Assembly (NCBI RefSeq): GCF_000472785.1
Contig: NZ_AXAL01000001.1
Location: forward strand, 369,070-433,069
Direction of reading: 5' to 3'
Origin: Mesorhizobium loti CJ3sym
GTDB lineage: Bacteria; Pseudomonadota; Alphaproteobacteria; Rhizobiales; Rhizobiaceae
DNA length: 64,000 nucleotides
Below the pieces are notes generated by a model. That model did no database searches. It saw nothing but the letters and a program-made list of their open reading frames with translations, and had not been told where the DNA came from. The translations under genes and the position numbers were made by a program. This document shows, piece by piece, positions 24,928 through 33,590 of this stretch. How positions within the stretch are numbered: the stretch's first letter is position 1; the number at the start of each line of letters is the position of its first letter.

Positions 24928-25545
24928 ATGCGTGGCTTGTTCGGCAACGACTGGAACTGGATCGCAGCGGGCCTCGTCTCGGCGGCGCTGCTGGTCGGGC
25001 TGAGCCTGCTTACCCATTTTCCGTTCCTGGTGTCGGCGATCATCGCCGCGTTGGTCTTTGCCGGACTGGTCTTCGTGCTGGCGCCGCGCCAGCTGTTCGA
25101 AGGCCTTGATCTGAACTCGATTGGCGGCAGCCGGGTTGCGTTTGCGCGCGAACTGCTGGCGCAGGCACAGCCGGCGGCGGATCGCCTTGCGGCAACCGCC
25201 CGGACCATTTCCGACAAGGACATGGCGGCCAAGGTGAAGAACCTGTCCGACATCGCCGCCGATGTCATTACCAGGGTCGAGGCCAAGCCCGAGAGCGCAC
25301 CCGCCGTGCGGCGGTTCCTCACCTATTATGTGCCGCAAGCAGCCGAGGTGTCGGAAGGCTACGCCGCGCTGGCAGCCCGGCGCGCGCCCAATCAGGCGCG
25401 GCTCGCCAATATCGGCGCAGTGATCACCAAGCTTCAGGATGCTTTCACGCATTATGCCGACAGCCTGGCCGATTCCGAACTCGGCACGCTCGACGTTGAC
25501 CTGCGACTCATTCAGGAGTCGCTGAAAGAGGATATTGGTCGCTGA
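24928..25545 (+). CDS. XpaC-like membrane protein (5-bromo-4-chloroindolyl phosphate hydrolysis family)
   Basis: A 205-residue protein with two adjacent N-terminal transmembrane helices (about 10-30 and 33-55). A cytosolic helical domain follows, with the conserved pattern SDKDMAAKVKNLSDIAADVI and RRFLTYYVPQAAEVSEGYAA. This matches the XpaC family, which is regularly found beside TelA. The ATG at 24928 gives the intact first helix; an earlier ATG at 24915 hits a stop at once. It lies 14 bp after the VWA gene and overlaps the next start by one base. The family name is historical; enzymatic activity is unproven. Confidence 0.8.
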   Translation: MRGLFGNDWNWIAAGLVSAALLVGLSLLTHFPFLVSAIIAALVFAGLVFVLAPRQLFEGLDLNSIGGSRVAFARELLAQAQPAADRLAATARTISDKDMAAKVKNLSDIAADVITRVEAKPESAPAVRRFLTYYVPQAAEVSEGYAALAARRAPNQARLANIGAVITKLQDAFTHYADSLADSELGTLDVDLRLIQESLKEDIGR

Positions 25546-26651
25546 TGGCCATTTCGCGCCGCGCTCTCGGACTGGGCCTGCTGGGTGTCGCCGCCGCCGG
25601 CACTGGCGGCTATCTGACATTGAAAGACCGCCCCGAATTCCGCGGCTACCTGGGCAACAAGGCGCATCTGTTCGGCTTTATCGGCGGCGAGAAGCAAGCG
25701 TTCCTGGCCGACCCAGATGTTGTCCATGCGCTGGGCGGCTATGGGCTAGAGCTTGATGCACGCGTCGCCGGCTCGGTCGAGATGGTCCGCGAAGCAGCAT
25801 TGTTGTCGCAGAAACCGCAGTTCCTGTGGCCATCCTCCTCGATCATGGTCGATCTTGCCCGCAAGAGCGGCGTGGCGATCCGCAACGACCAGGTGGTGCT
25901 GAACTCGCCTGTTGTCGTCTACACCTGGGGGCCGGTGGTCGAAGGGTTGAAGAAGAGCGGCCTGGTCACGGTCGCTGGCAAGGGCGGCTACAACCAGCTT
26001 GACCTCAAGGCTTTGCTCGATGCCATTCTGGCCGGCAAGAACTGGTCGGACCTTGGCATCGACGAACTCTATGGCCGGGCGCGCATCGTCTCCACAGACC
26101 CGAACCGTTCCAATTCCGGCTTCATGTTCGCCGGGCTGGTGCTGAGCCTGATGAGCGGCGATGTGGCGACGCAGGAGCTGCTTGCCGAGCACGGCGACCA
26201 GGCCATGGCGATCTTTCGCAGCATGGGCCTGAAATCGTCCTCATCAGGAAAACTGTTCGACCAGTACATCGCCGGCGGCCTTGGCGCCGAGCCGATGGTG
26301 GTCGGCTACGAAAACCAACTTGTCGAATGGGCGCTTGCCGATCCGGCACGCTGGCAGCGGGTGCAGGCCGGCGCCGGCGCCAAGCCGGAAATCCTCTATC
26401 CCAGACCGACCGTCTACTCCGCGCATCCGCTGATCGTCATCGATCCAGCAGTTGACCGGCTGCTGGAGGCGCTGACCAGCCCGACGCTGCAGCAACTCGC
26501 CTGGTCCAAGCATGGTTTTCGCGGGCCGCTCGGCACCGTTGCGGGTGACGCCGATGCCATAGCCGGCGTAAGGCCGGCGGAAATCGAGGCGGTGCTGCCG
26601 ATGCCGTCAGCCGACGTGATGCTGGCGCTGCTCAACCAGATGGACGGCTGA
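25545..26651 (+). CDS. Exported solute-binding protein of the telA operon
   Basis: A 368-residue protein whose N-terminus (MAISRRALGLGLLGVAAAGT) looks like a twin-arginine signal or signal anchor. The body resembles the binding-protein half of the VWA lipoprotein two genes upstream: FLWPSSSIMVDLA corresponds to VWPASSVWVDLF, and RSNSGFMFAGLVL to QSNSGASAYLAML. It lacks the VWA domain. Its ATG shares one base with the XpaC stop codon, showing translational coupling. No ABC permease or ATPase is encoded nearby, so a sensing or binding role is more likely than uptake. Ligand unknown. Confidence 0.8.
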   Translation: MAISRRALGLGLLGVAAAGTGGYLTLKDRPEFRGYLGNKAHLFGFIGGEKQAFLADPDVVHALGGYGLELDARVAGSVEMVREAALLSQKPQFLWPSSSIMVDLARKSGVAIRNDQVVLNSPVVVYTWGPVVEGLKKSGLVTVAGKGGYNQLDLKALLDAILAGKNWSDLGIDELYGRARIVSTDPNRSNSGFMFAGLVLSLMSGDVATQELLAEHGDQAMAIFRSMGLKSSSSGKLFDQYIAGGLGAEPMVVGYENQLVEWALADPARWQRVQAGAGAKPEILYPRPTVYSAHPLIVIDPAVDRLLEALTSPTLQQLAWSKHGFRGPLGTVAGDADAIAGVRPAEIEAVLPMPSADVMLALLNQMDG

Positions 26652-26694
26652 CGGCAGGCGAGTCGGCACTCGCGGTCATGCCGACAGGCTGGTC

Positions 26695-27732
26695 TCAATG
26701 CGATGCAGGTGGGCCGCTGGCGGACAATGCTGACTCGCGCCATCGCGCCGGAGAAACGCCCAGGCAGCGGTGAAAAGCCCGGCTGAAAGCTTCTTCCGAC
26801 CCATAGCCGCAACGCTCGGCGACCGCGAGAAGCTTCATATTCCGGTCGCGCAGCAGATCGGTGGCCAATTGCATGCGCCATTCCGTCAGGTATCGTATCG
26901 GCGATTGGCCGAGCAGTTTCCTGAAACGCTCGTCGAGAACAGAGCGGGATGTGGCGGCGCAGCGTGCCAGCTCCTCGTTGCTCCATTTCTTCGTGGGCTC
27001 GGCGTGGATAAGGCCCAATGCACGGCCGAGCACTGGATCGCTTACCGCCGCGAGCCATCCCATGTCCGCCGATTTCTGTTCGGAGTAGAGGCGCAAGGCC
27101 TCGACGAATAAAAGTTCCGGCAGGCGCGCCATGAGCAGCCTTTTGCTCTGTGCCGCATGCGCGCTTTCATTCAGGGCATAGGTGAAGCAGGCCTGCATCC
27201 ATTCGGTCGGCGCGCCCGGGCGCGGCCGCACGCTGAAGACCGGGGGCAGTCGCTGTAGGAAGACATTGAAGAGAAGCTGTTCGCACGTCAGGTAACCGCA
27301 GACGATGCGCGTCGTTTCGCCGCCGCCGTCGATGCGAACGACCGGCAGGCTTTGCCATGGCGGCGGGGGGACGAGTTCGGCCATGGGTATCGCTCCGCTG
27401 AACGCGGGATTGCCCATCAGATGCTGGTCACCGTGCGGGAGCACGACTAGGTCGCCGGCTTTGCCTTCGACCTTCATGCCCCGGGCGCTGACCTGGAGGC
27501 TTCCCTCCTGAACAATGTGGAACAGGATCAGCCTGCGCGAGCCGCCAGCAAGCAATTTGGCCATGTCAGCAGCCTCGGGGGAATCCAGTGCCCAGGGCGC
27601 GCGATACTCTCCCAACAGGAAAATCGAACCGGAGAGCCGAACCTGCGACAGCACGTCCATCAACAGATCTCGCCTGTCTTCGGATTGGCTCTCTGCCGGT
27701 TGTTCGATCAGTCTGTCCGGTGTTTCGATCAT
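26695..27732 (-). CDS. AraC-family regulator with N-terminal cupin domain
   Basis: About 345 residues. The N-terminal half is a cupin-type sensor (FHIVQEGSLQVSARGMKVEG; DLVVLPHGDQHLMG). The C-terminal hundred residues hold the two AraC helix-turn-helix motifs, ending with the signature LLAVAERCGYGSEEAFSRAF and HRCLGVSPARWRES. The ATG at 27732 starts shortly before the domain; a GTG at 27768 would add twelve residues. It is divergent from a DUF4242 gene whose leader contains a perfect inverted repeat, so that gene is a likely target. Effector unknown. Confidence 0.83.
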   Translation of the reverse strand: MIETPDRLIEQPAESQSEDRRDLLMDVLSQVRLSGSIFLLGEYRAPWALDSPEAADMAKLLAGGSRRLILFHIVQEGSLQVSARGMKVEGKAGDLVVLPHGDQHLMGNPAFSGAIPMAELVPPPPWQSLPVVRIDGGGETTRIVCGYLTCEQLLFNVFLQRLPPVFSVRPRPGAPTEWMQACFTYALNESAHAAQSKRLLMARLPELLFVEALRLYSEQKSADMGWLAAVSDPVLGRALGLIHAEPTKKWSNEELARCAATSRSVLDERFRKLLGQSPIRYLTEWRMQLATDLLRDRNMKLLAVAERCGYGSEEAFSRAFHRCLGVSPARWRESALSASGPPASH

Positions 27733-27803
27733 GGCTCGACAGGGCGTTCCAGTGGAAACTTCCCTCACATAAGCGATACCTAAAGCATCGCGCTAACGGA
27801 TGA

Positions 27804-27823
27804 TCAGGTCAATGGTGACCTGA
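27804..27823. promoter_or_regulatory. Inverted repeat in the DUF4242 leader
   Basis: tcaggtca-atgg-tgacctga is a perfect 8-bp inverted repeat ending just before the ribosome binding site (gaggagg) of the DUF4242 gene. It could be an operator for the divergent AraC regulator or a hairpin affecting translation. Confidence 0.45.
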
Positions 27824-27835
27824 GAGGAGGATTCC

Positions 27836-28108
27836 ATGCCCAAATTCGTGATCGAACGCGACATGCCGGCTGTTGGCAAACTTTCGGCTTCGGACTTGCA
27901 AAGCGCGTCACAGAAGTCGTGCGGCGTGCTCGACAAGCTCGGCCCAAAGATCCAATGGATCCAGAGCTACGTGACTGATGACAAGATCTACTGCGTCTAT
28001 TATGCGGCTGACGAGGGACTGGTGCGCCGGCACGCGGAAATGTCGGGGTTTCCCGCCGATCGGATCTCGCAAGTGCGCAACGTCATCGAGCCGGCGACGG
28101 CCGAATAG
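27836..28108 (+). CDS. DUF4242 (nickel-binding-like) small protein
   Basis: A 90-residue ferredoxin-like protein of the DUF4242/SCO4226 type. It starts MPKFVIERDMPAVGKLSASD and has the central IQWIQSYVTDDKIYCVYYAA followed by VRRHAEMSGFPADRI. Streptomyces SCO4226 binds nickel through residues near the N-terminal half, and this name is transferred only by family resemblance. The ribosome binding site is strong (gagaggagg). It is divergent from the AraC regulator and ends 6 bp from the convergent sthA stop. Confidence 0.8.
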   Translation: MPKFVIERDMPAVGKLSASDLQSASQKSCGVLDKLGPKIQWIQSYVTDDKIYCVYYAADEGLVRRHAEMSGFPADRISQVRNVIEPATAE

Positions 28109-28114
28109 GGCAAC

Positions 28115-29503
28115 TTATCCCCGCCCCATCCTGTTCCACGCATCCAGCCCAGCGATCTTGTAGGCTTCCGCAAGCGTCGGGTAGTTGAAAGTGTTGTTGA
28201 CGAAGAAGTCGACCGTGCCGCCCAGATTGATGACCGCCTGGCCGATGTGAATGAGCTCGGTGGCACCTTCGCCGACGATATGCGCGCCGAGCAGGCGCCG
28301 CGTCTCGATCGAAAACAAAAGCTTCAGGAAGCCGGTGTCGACGCCCATGATGTGACCGCGCGAGGTCTCGCGGAAGCGCGCGACGCCAACCTCATAGGCG
28401 CCGCCGCTCTGGCGCACCTGTTCCTCGGACTGGCCGACGGTCGAAATCTCAGGCACCGCATAGATGCCATAAGGGAATGTTTCCGGCGGCGGCGGCAGCG
28501 CCACGCCGAAAGCGTGGCAAGCGGCTACCCTGCCCTGCTCCATCGAGGTCGAGGCCAGGCTTGGAAAACCGATCACATCGCCGGCGGCGTAGATGTTGGG
28601 CACGCTGGTCTGGAAGGTCTGCGGATCGACCTTGATGCGGCCTCGGGAGTCGGCCTCGATGCCGACCACGTCGAGGCCCAAGGTTCCGACATTGCCGGTG
28701 CGACCGGCGGCGTAGAGCACAACATCCGAACGGATGGTGCGGCCGTCGGCCAGTTCGACTTCGGCGGTTTCAGGCTTGGAGCGGATTTCCTTCACCGCGC
28801 TGCCGAGCCTTATCGTCATGCCGCGGTCGCGCATCTGGTGGATGAAATCGTCGACGATCTCGCGGTCGACGAAATCGAGGATCGTGTTGCGCGGCTCGAC
28901 CAGCGTCACCGGCACGTCGAGCGCGGAAAAGATCGTCGCATATTCGACACCGATGACGCCGCCGCCGATAACCGTCAGCGTGCGCGGCAACTGGCCGAGT
29001 TCCAGCATCTCGTCGCTGTCGAAAACCCGGGTCTTGTCGAAAGGCACATCGCGCGGCCGGTGCGGCCTTGTGCCGACCGCGATCAACGCGTGGGCGAACC
29101 CGACTTCGCTGTAGTCGCCATTGTCTGATGTCAGACTAACCTTGTTGGGGCCGATGAATTTTACGGAGGCGCGTGCGCTCTTGACTGTGTTGCGCATGAA
29201 CTGGTGCTGCAGCACCTCGACCTCATGATCGAGCGTCTTGTGCAGGCGCTCGATCAGGTCGCCGACGGAAATATCCTGCTTGACCCTGTAGCCGCGTCCA
29301 TAAAAACCGCGCTCGCGCCAGCCCGAGAGATTGAGCACCGTTTCGCGCAGAGTCTTCGACGGAATGGTGCCGGTGTGCACCGAGACGCCGCCGAGACGCC
29401 GGCCGCGATCGACCACCAGCACCGATTTGCCGAGCTTGGCCGACTGCACCGCGGCGCGGCGGCCCGAAGGGCCGCTGCCGATGACCAGCATGTCATAGTC
29501 CAT
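28115..29503 (-). CDS. sthA: Soluble (Si-specific) NAD(P)+ transhydrogenase
   Basis: A 462-residue flavoprotein disulfide-reductase-like enzyme that exchanges reducing equivalents between NADPH and NAD+. FAD motif VIGSGPSGRRAA is at about 7-18 and the NAD motif VIGGGVIGVEYATIF is in the middle. The region normally holding the redox-active disulfide reads GGVSVHTGTIPSKTLRE, with no cysteines, which is diagnostic of SthA rather than lipoamide dehydrogenase or mercuric reductase. The C-terminal dimerisation domain is complete. It appears to be a single gene. Confidence 0.93.
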   Translation of the reverse strand: MDYDMLVIGSGPSGRRAAVQSAKLGKSVLVVDRGRRLGGVSVHTGTIPSKTLRETVLNLSGWRERGFYGRGYRVKQDISVGDLIERLHKTLDHEVEVLQHQFMRNTVKSARASVKFIGPNKVSLTSDNGDYSEVGFAHALIAVGTRPHRPRDVPFDKTRVFDSDEMLELGQLPRTLTVIGGGVIGVEYATIFSALDVPVTLVEPRNTILDFVDREIVDDFIHQMRDRGMTIRLGSAVKEIRSKPETAEVELADGRTIRSDVVLYAAGRTGNVGTLGLDVVGIEADSRGRIKVDPQTFQTSVPNIYAAGDVIGFPSLASTSMEQGRVAACHAFGVALPPPPETFPYGIYAVPEISTVGQSEEQVRQSGGAYEVGVARFRETSRGHIMGVDTGFLKLLFSIETRRLLGAHIVGEGATELIHIGQAVINLGGTVDFFVNNTFNYPTLAEAYKIAGLDAWNRMGRG

Positions 29504-29714
29504 AGTGCCCCGTCCCTCTGCCCCTGAGCGCTTTTGTTGCGCCGCAGCAAGCTAATGCTATCCGCACGGTAAATTCAACCGATTCGGATTGTGTCCTGCG
29601 TCGCTCGAGCCTTGCGCCCCGGGGCGAACCCCACCTTGATTCCGACACGGGCCTTCACCATTTCAGTGTCGAGCGGTCCGCAACCTATGTCGGGCCATGT
29701 TACGAGGAAATGAC

Positions 29715-30185
29715 ATGAACGCGCGCGTTCTCGACGGCGAAATCATCAACACCCGGCTTGACGATGTCAGGGCCTATGAAGGCGTGCGCACACGGCGCAT
29801 TCTGGCCTTCGTGCTCGACTACATCATCGTCGGACTGCTCAGCGTCGTGTTCGCCATACTGGTGTTCTTCCTCGGGTTTTTGACGCTGGGTCTTGGCTGG
29901 ATGCTTTCTGGCATTCTCGTGCCTGCCGTCGCCATCCTCTACATCTGGAACACGCTGGGCAGTGCCGACCAGGCCACCACGGGCATGAAAATGATGGGCA
30001 TTCGCCTTGACCGGCTGGACGGCAGGCCGATCGACGGACTGACCGCGGTCGTCCATTCCGTGCTGTTCTGGGCCGGCAACGTCATCCTGTCGCCGCTGGT
30101 CCTGCTGGTGACCTTGTTCTCCGACCGCAAGCGCACGCTGCACGACCTTTTGCTCGGCACGGTAGTCAGCCGCACGGGCCGTTGA
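29715..30185 (+). CDS. RDD family membrane protein
   Basis: A 156-residue inner-membrane protein with three to four transmembrane helices. The RDD signature residues appear as RRILAFVLDYIIVGLL near residue 35, TTGMKMMGIRLDRLDGRP in the middle, and the C-terminal SDRKRTLHDLLLGTVVSR. The ATG at 29715 follows GAGGAAATGAC; an ATG-like start six codons earlier lacks such a site. Function of RDD proteins is poorly known (ion transport has been suggested for some). Confidence 0.83.
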   Translation: MNARVLDGEIINTRLDDVRAYEGVRTRRILAFVLDYIIVGLLSVVFAILVFFLGFLTLGLGWMLSGILVPAVAILYIWNTLGSADQATTGMKMMGIRLDRLDGRPIDGLTAVVHSVLFWAGNVILSPLVLLVTLFSDRKRTLHDLLLGTVVSRTGR

Positions 30186-30323
30186 CGGCCTTTCAGGGAA
30201 GCGCTACCGCCGCGTCGGCGCAAATGTGAAGGCGTTCTCATGACGGCGCCTTCACAATCCTGTTGAATTTTTCGCTTTCCGCGCCAAAGGTAGAGCGACT
30301 CGAAGGAGTGTTTCCAAGGCTCG

Positions 30324-31088
30324 ATGACGCAGCATCCGACCCAGTCGCCACAGTTCTTCCTGACCGCGCCGTCGCCGTGCCCCTATCTCGACGGCCAGTT
30401 CGAGCGCAAGGTGTTCACGCATCTGGTCGGCGACAAGGCGGCGGAGATGAACGATCTCCTCACGCAAGGCGGATTCCGGCGTTCGCAGAACATCGCCTAC
30501 AGGCCGGCTTGTGAGACCTGTCGTGCCTGCGTCTCGGTGCGCATCCTCGCCCAGGAATTCACCGCCAGCCGCAACATGAAGCGCGTGCTGCAGCACAATT
30601 CCGACCTCGTCGGCCATATGCACAACGCCGAGCCCTCGACCGAACAGTATTCTCTTTTCCGCAGCTATCTCGATGCCCGCCACCGTCGCGGCGGCATGTC
30701 CGACATGACGGTGCTCGACTACGCCATGATGGTCGAGGATACGCATGTCGACACCAAGGTGATCGAATATCGGCGGCGCGGGCCTGACACCTTCATCACC
30801 GGCAAGGGTCAGGGCGAACTGATCGCGGTGGCGCTCACCGACAAGATGGCCGACGGTCTGTCGATGGTCTATTCCTACTTCAATCCCGATTTCGAGGAGC
30901 GGTCGCTCGGCACGTTCATGATCCTCGACCACATCGCCCGCGCCAGGGCGATGGGCCTGCCCCATGTCTACCTCGGCTACTGGGTCAACGGCTCGCGCAA
31001 GATGAATTATAAGATGCGCTTCATGCCGCAGGAGCATCTCGGCCCCAAGGGCTGGGAGCGCTACACCAACGAAGCGGTTTCACGCTGA
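30324..31088 (+). CDS. bpt: Aspartate/glutamate leucyltransferase (Bpt-type arginyltransferase family)
   Basis: A 254-residue tRNA-protein transferase of the bacterial N-end rule pathway. It transfers leucine to proteins with N-terminal Asp or Glu so that ClpS/ClpAP can degrade them. Family hallmarks are [16 protein letters not shown], the cysteine-rich [15 protein letters not shown], and [20 protein letters not shown] followed by [20 protein letters not shown]. The length is right for Bpt of alphaproteobacteria. It is the second gene after RDD with a 138-bp gap, so it may have its own promoter. Confidence 0.92.
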   Translation: MTQHPTQSPQFFLTAPSPCPYLDGQFERKVFTHLVGDKAAEMNDLLTQGGFRRSQNIAYRPACETCRACVSVRILAQEFTASRNMKRVLQHNSDLVGHMHNAEPSTEQYSLFRSYLDARHRRGGMSDMTVLDYAMMVEDTHVDTKVIEYRRRGPDTFITGKGQGELIAVALTDKMADGLSMVYSYFNPDFEERSLGTFMILDHIARARAMGLPHVYLGYWVNGSRKMNYKMRFMPQEHLGPKGWERYTNEAVSR

Positions 31089-31216
31089 GTTTTTTCACGA
31101 TCCGCGCTTAAACTGTTTCACGGCAGGCGATGCTGGTTTTTCAGCCGGTTGGCTGGAGAGTGTGTGCTGTCGCACCGGCCAGCCGCCAGCCTGCATTTCA
31201 TTGCGAAAGTTCCTGC

Positions 31217-32113
31217 ATGTCTTCTCATCACGACCATCAGAAAGGCCTTCTGCTAACCGCTCTCGGCGGACTGACGCTGACATCAGACATACCGTTGATC
31301 CGCCTCGCCGACGGCGGCGCATGGACGATCATGCTGCTGCGCACCGGCACCACATTCGTCGCCGCCATGGTGATCTGGTCGGTCTGGCGGGCGCTGAGCC
31401 GGAACGCCCCACAGCTCATTCCCGGCTGGTCCGGTTTGATCGTGGCGATCTGCTATGGGTTGACCGGAATCACCTTCGTCACCGCCGTCTATCACACCTC
31501 GACCGCCGATCTGGTGTTCATCCTGGCCTTCAACACCGTCTTCGCAGGATTGCTGTCCTGGGTATTCCTGAAGGAGAAGCCGCAGCTGGTAACCATCATC
31601 GCCATGGCGATCATGATCCTTGGCGTGCTGGTCATAGTCGGCGGATCAGTCGGCACCGGCAAGCTGTTCGGCGACTTCATGGCGCTTTGCTCGGCTTTCT
31701 TCGTCGCCGTGGCCATCACCATCTCGCGCGCCAGCGGCAAGGACATGGGCTTCACCTCACTTGTCGGCGTCCTTCTGCCGCTTGGGCTGGCGGCGTTCAT
31801 GGTGTCGGGCGAAGGCTTTCACGTGAACGCGCCCTGGTGGATCATCTTCAACGGCGCCGTCATCATGCCGATCTCGTTCTTCTGTCTGGCCGCCGGACCG
31901 AAATACATTTCGGGGCCGGAAGTGGCGATGTTCTACCTGCTCGAAACCGTGCTGGCGCCGGTCTGGGTGTGGCTGATCTTTGCCGAGGCACCGAGCCGCA
32001 ACAGCCTGATCGGCGGCGGGATCCTGATCGTCACGTTGATAGCGCATTCGTTGTGGCAATTGCATGAGGGCCGTAAGCGACGGACCGATTTTGCGGTGCA
32101 TCATCCGGTCTGA
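31217..32113 (+). CDS. DMT superfamily (EamA) transporter
   Basis: A 298-residue protein with ten hydrophobic segments arranged as two EamA repeats of five helices. The first repeat contains LIRLADGGAWTIMLLRTGTT and VILAFNTVFAGLLSWVFL-like stretches, and the second ISGPEVAMFYLLETVLAPVW with WLIFAEAPSRNSLIGGGILI. The ATG at 31217 lies close to the first helix. Substrate unknown; this family exports amino acids or other metabolites. It is followed convergently by the AI-2E gene. Confidence 0.83.
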   Translation: MSSHHDHQKGLLLTALGGLTLTSDIPLIRLADGGAWTIMLLRTGTTFVAAMVIWSVWRALSRNAPQLIPGWSGLIVAICYGLTGITFVTAVYHTSTADLVFILAFNTVFAGLLSWVFLKEKPQLVTIIAMAIMILGVLVIVGGSVGTGKLFGDFMALCSAFFVAVAITISRASGKDMGFTSLVGVLLPLGLAAFMVSGEGFHVNAPWWIIFNGAVIMPISFFCLAAGPKYISGPEVAMFYLLETVLAPVWVWLIFAEAPSRNSLIGGGILIVTLIAHSLWQLHEGRKRRTDFAVHHPV

Positions 32114-32131
32114 GACGCGACGGGTTCGAAA

Positions 32132-33340
32132 TCAGGCGCTGGCTTTCTTGATCACGCCGGGTTCAGGCAGGATCTCGATCTGTGGGCCGGCGTCGATTTC
32201 AGCCGGCGGTACGATTTCATCGACCAGTTCCACCTCGCGCAGCCACTCGCGCCAGATGGCGACCAGCAGCGCCATCAGCACCGGGCCGATGAACAGGCCC
32301 AGGAAACCCATGGTCTTGACGCCACCGATCAGGCCGAAAAAGGTCGGCAGGAAGGGCAGTTTTATCGGCCCGCCGACGAGCTTCGGGCGCAGCGTCTTGT
32401 CGACGATGAACAGTTCGACCGTACCCCATATGAACAGTGCCAGACCGGCCATGGGCGAGCCGCTGGCGGCGAGGTAAATCGAGACAAGGGTGAAGGACAG
32501 AGGTGCGCCGCCGGGGATGAGCGCCATGACGCCGGTCAGGGCACCGAGCGTCACCGGCGACGGCACGCCGGCCAGCCAGTAGGCGATGCCCAGCACCAGC
32601 CCCTCGCCAATCGCGATGACAGTCATGCCGGTCACCGTCGAGGAGATCGTCGCCGGCACGACGCGCGAAATCCGCTCCCAGCGGGTCGGCAGGATGCGCT
32701 CGCCGAGACGGTCGATCTGGCCAGCGAAATGCTCGCCATCGCGATAGGCGAAGAACAGGGCGATCATCATGAACAGCAAAGTGAGCAGCAGTCCGAAAGC
32801 ACTGCCACCAGCGGCAAGGGCACCGCGATAGATGCTGCCGATATTGGCGCCACTGACCAGTTGGATCAGTTCACCGATGCCGCCGGGATGGCCTAGATTG
32901 GTCGTCCATTGCTCGTTGAGCCAGTCGCCCACGACAGGCAGTGTGGCGATCCAGTGCGGCGTCACGGCACCATGCCGGTTGGTCTCTATCGCCCAGCCAA
33001 CCCACTCGCGCACCTCGTTGATAGCGTAGGTGCCGGCAAGCGCGATGGGTATCACCAGGAAGGCAAGGATGAACAGGATGGCAAGGGTGGCGGCGATGGT
33101 GCGGTTGCCGCCGACACCGGCAAGCAACCGCCAATAGAGCGGCCAGCTGGCGAAAGCGATGACGAGTGCGGCCAGCACCGGGAACAGGAAACCGTGGAAG
33201 AAATAGACGCCGGCGGCAACGATCAGCACCAGCAGCCAGCGCGCCGCCGAAATCGGCGGAATGACAGCCGACCCCAATGGCGTCGACAGGCCGAACAGGC
33301 GCTGCTGCCGTTCCGGCTTCTGGATCTTGGTTTCCTTCAA
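32132..33340 (-). CDS. AI-2E family transporter (PerM/TqsA-like)
   Basis: About 402 residues with seven to eight transmembrane helices in the AI-2E arrangement. An N-terminal pair (RWLLVLIVAAGVYFFHGFLF) is followed by a periplasmic loop. Then comes the conserved C-terminal region with GLVLGIAYWLAGVPSPVTLG, VMALIPGGAPLSFTLVSIY and LRPKLVGGPIKLPFLPTFFG. No ATG fits: I used the TTG at 33340, which has GGGAAAGG 7 nt upstream; GTG at 33361 is the alternative. Some family members export autoinducer-2, others act as Na+/H+ antiporters. Confidence 0.8.
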   Translation of the reverse strand: MKETKIQKPERQQRLFGLSTPLGSAVIPPISAARWLLVLIVAAGVYFFHGFLFPVLAALVIAFASWPLYWRLLAGVGGNRTIAATLAILFILAFLVIPIALAGTYAINEVREWVGWAIETNRHGAVTPHWIATLPVVGDWLNEQWTTNLGHPGGIGELIQLVSGANIGSIYRGALAAGGSAFGLLLTLLFMMIALFFAYRDGEHFAGQIDRLGERILPTRWERISRVVPATISSTVTGMTVIAIGEGLVLGIAYWLAGVPSPVTLGALTGVMALIPGGAPLSFTLVSIYLAASGSPMAGLALFIWGTVELFIVDKTLRPKLVGGPIKLPFLPTFFGLIGGVKTMGFLGLFIGPVLMALLVAIWREWLREVELVDEIVPPAEIDAGPQIEILPEPGVIKKASA

Positions 33341-33429
33341 ACGCCGGCCTTTCCCAAACACCTTCCCGCTTATGCACCGATATAGTGCAGCAATCGTGAC
33401 GATAGTCCAAATTGGTGATGAGGTACTTT

Positions 33430-33578
33430 CCTTCTCCCCTTGTGGGAGAAGGTGGATCGGCACGCAGCGCCGAGACGGATGAGGGGTGTTCCAGCGGAGT
33501 GAGGCGTTAGTGCCAAGCTGGAACACCCCTCATCCGACCGAGCTTCGCTCGGCCACCTTCTCCCACAGGAGGAGAAGG
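33430..33578. repeat. Rhizobial-type palindromic intergenic repeat
   Basis: Two nested inverted repeats fill the gap between the AI-2E transporter gene start and the parC stop. The outer arms are ccttctccccttgtgggaga (33430-33449) and the matching tctcccacaggaggagaagg (33559-33578, imperfect). The inner arms cggatgaggggtgttccagc (33476-33495) and gctggaacacccctcatccg (33517-33536) are perfect 20-mers with a 21-nt loop. Elements built from ccttctcccc...gggagaagg and cggatgagggg are abundant between genes in Mesorhizobium and relatives. It would fold strongly in RNA and may act as terminator or transcript stabiliser. Confidence 0.8.
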
Positions 33579-33590
33579 AAGAAGGCTCAG

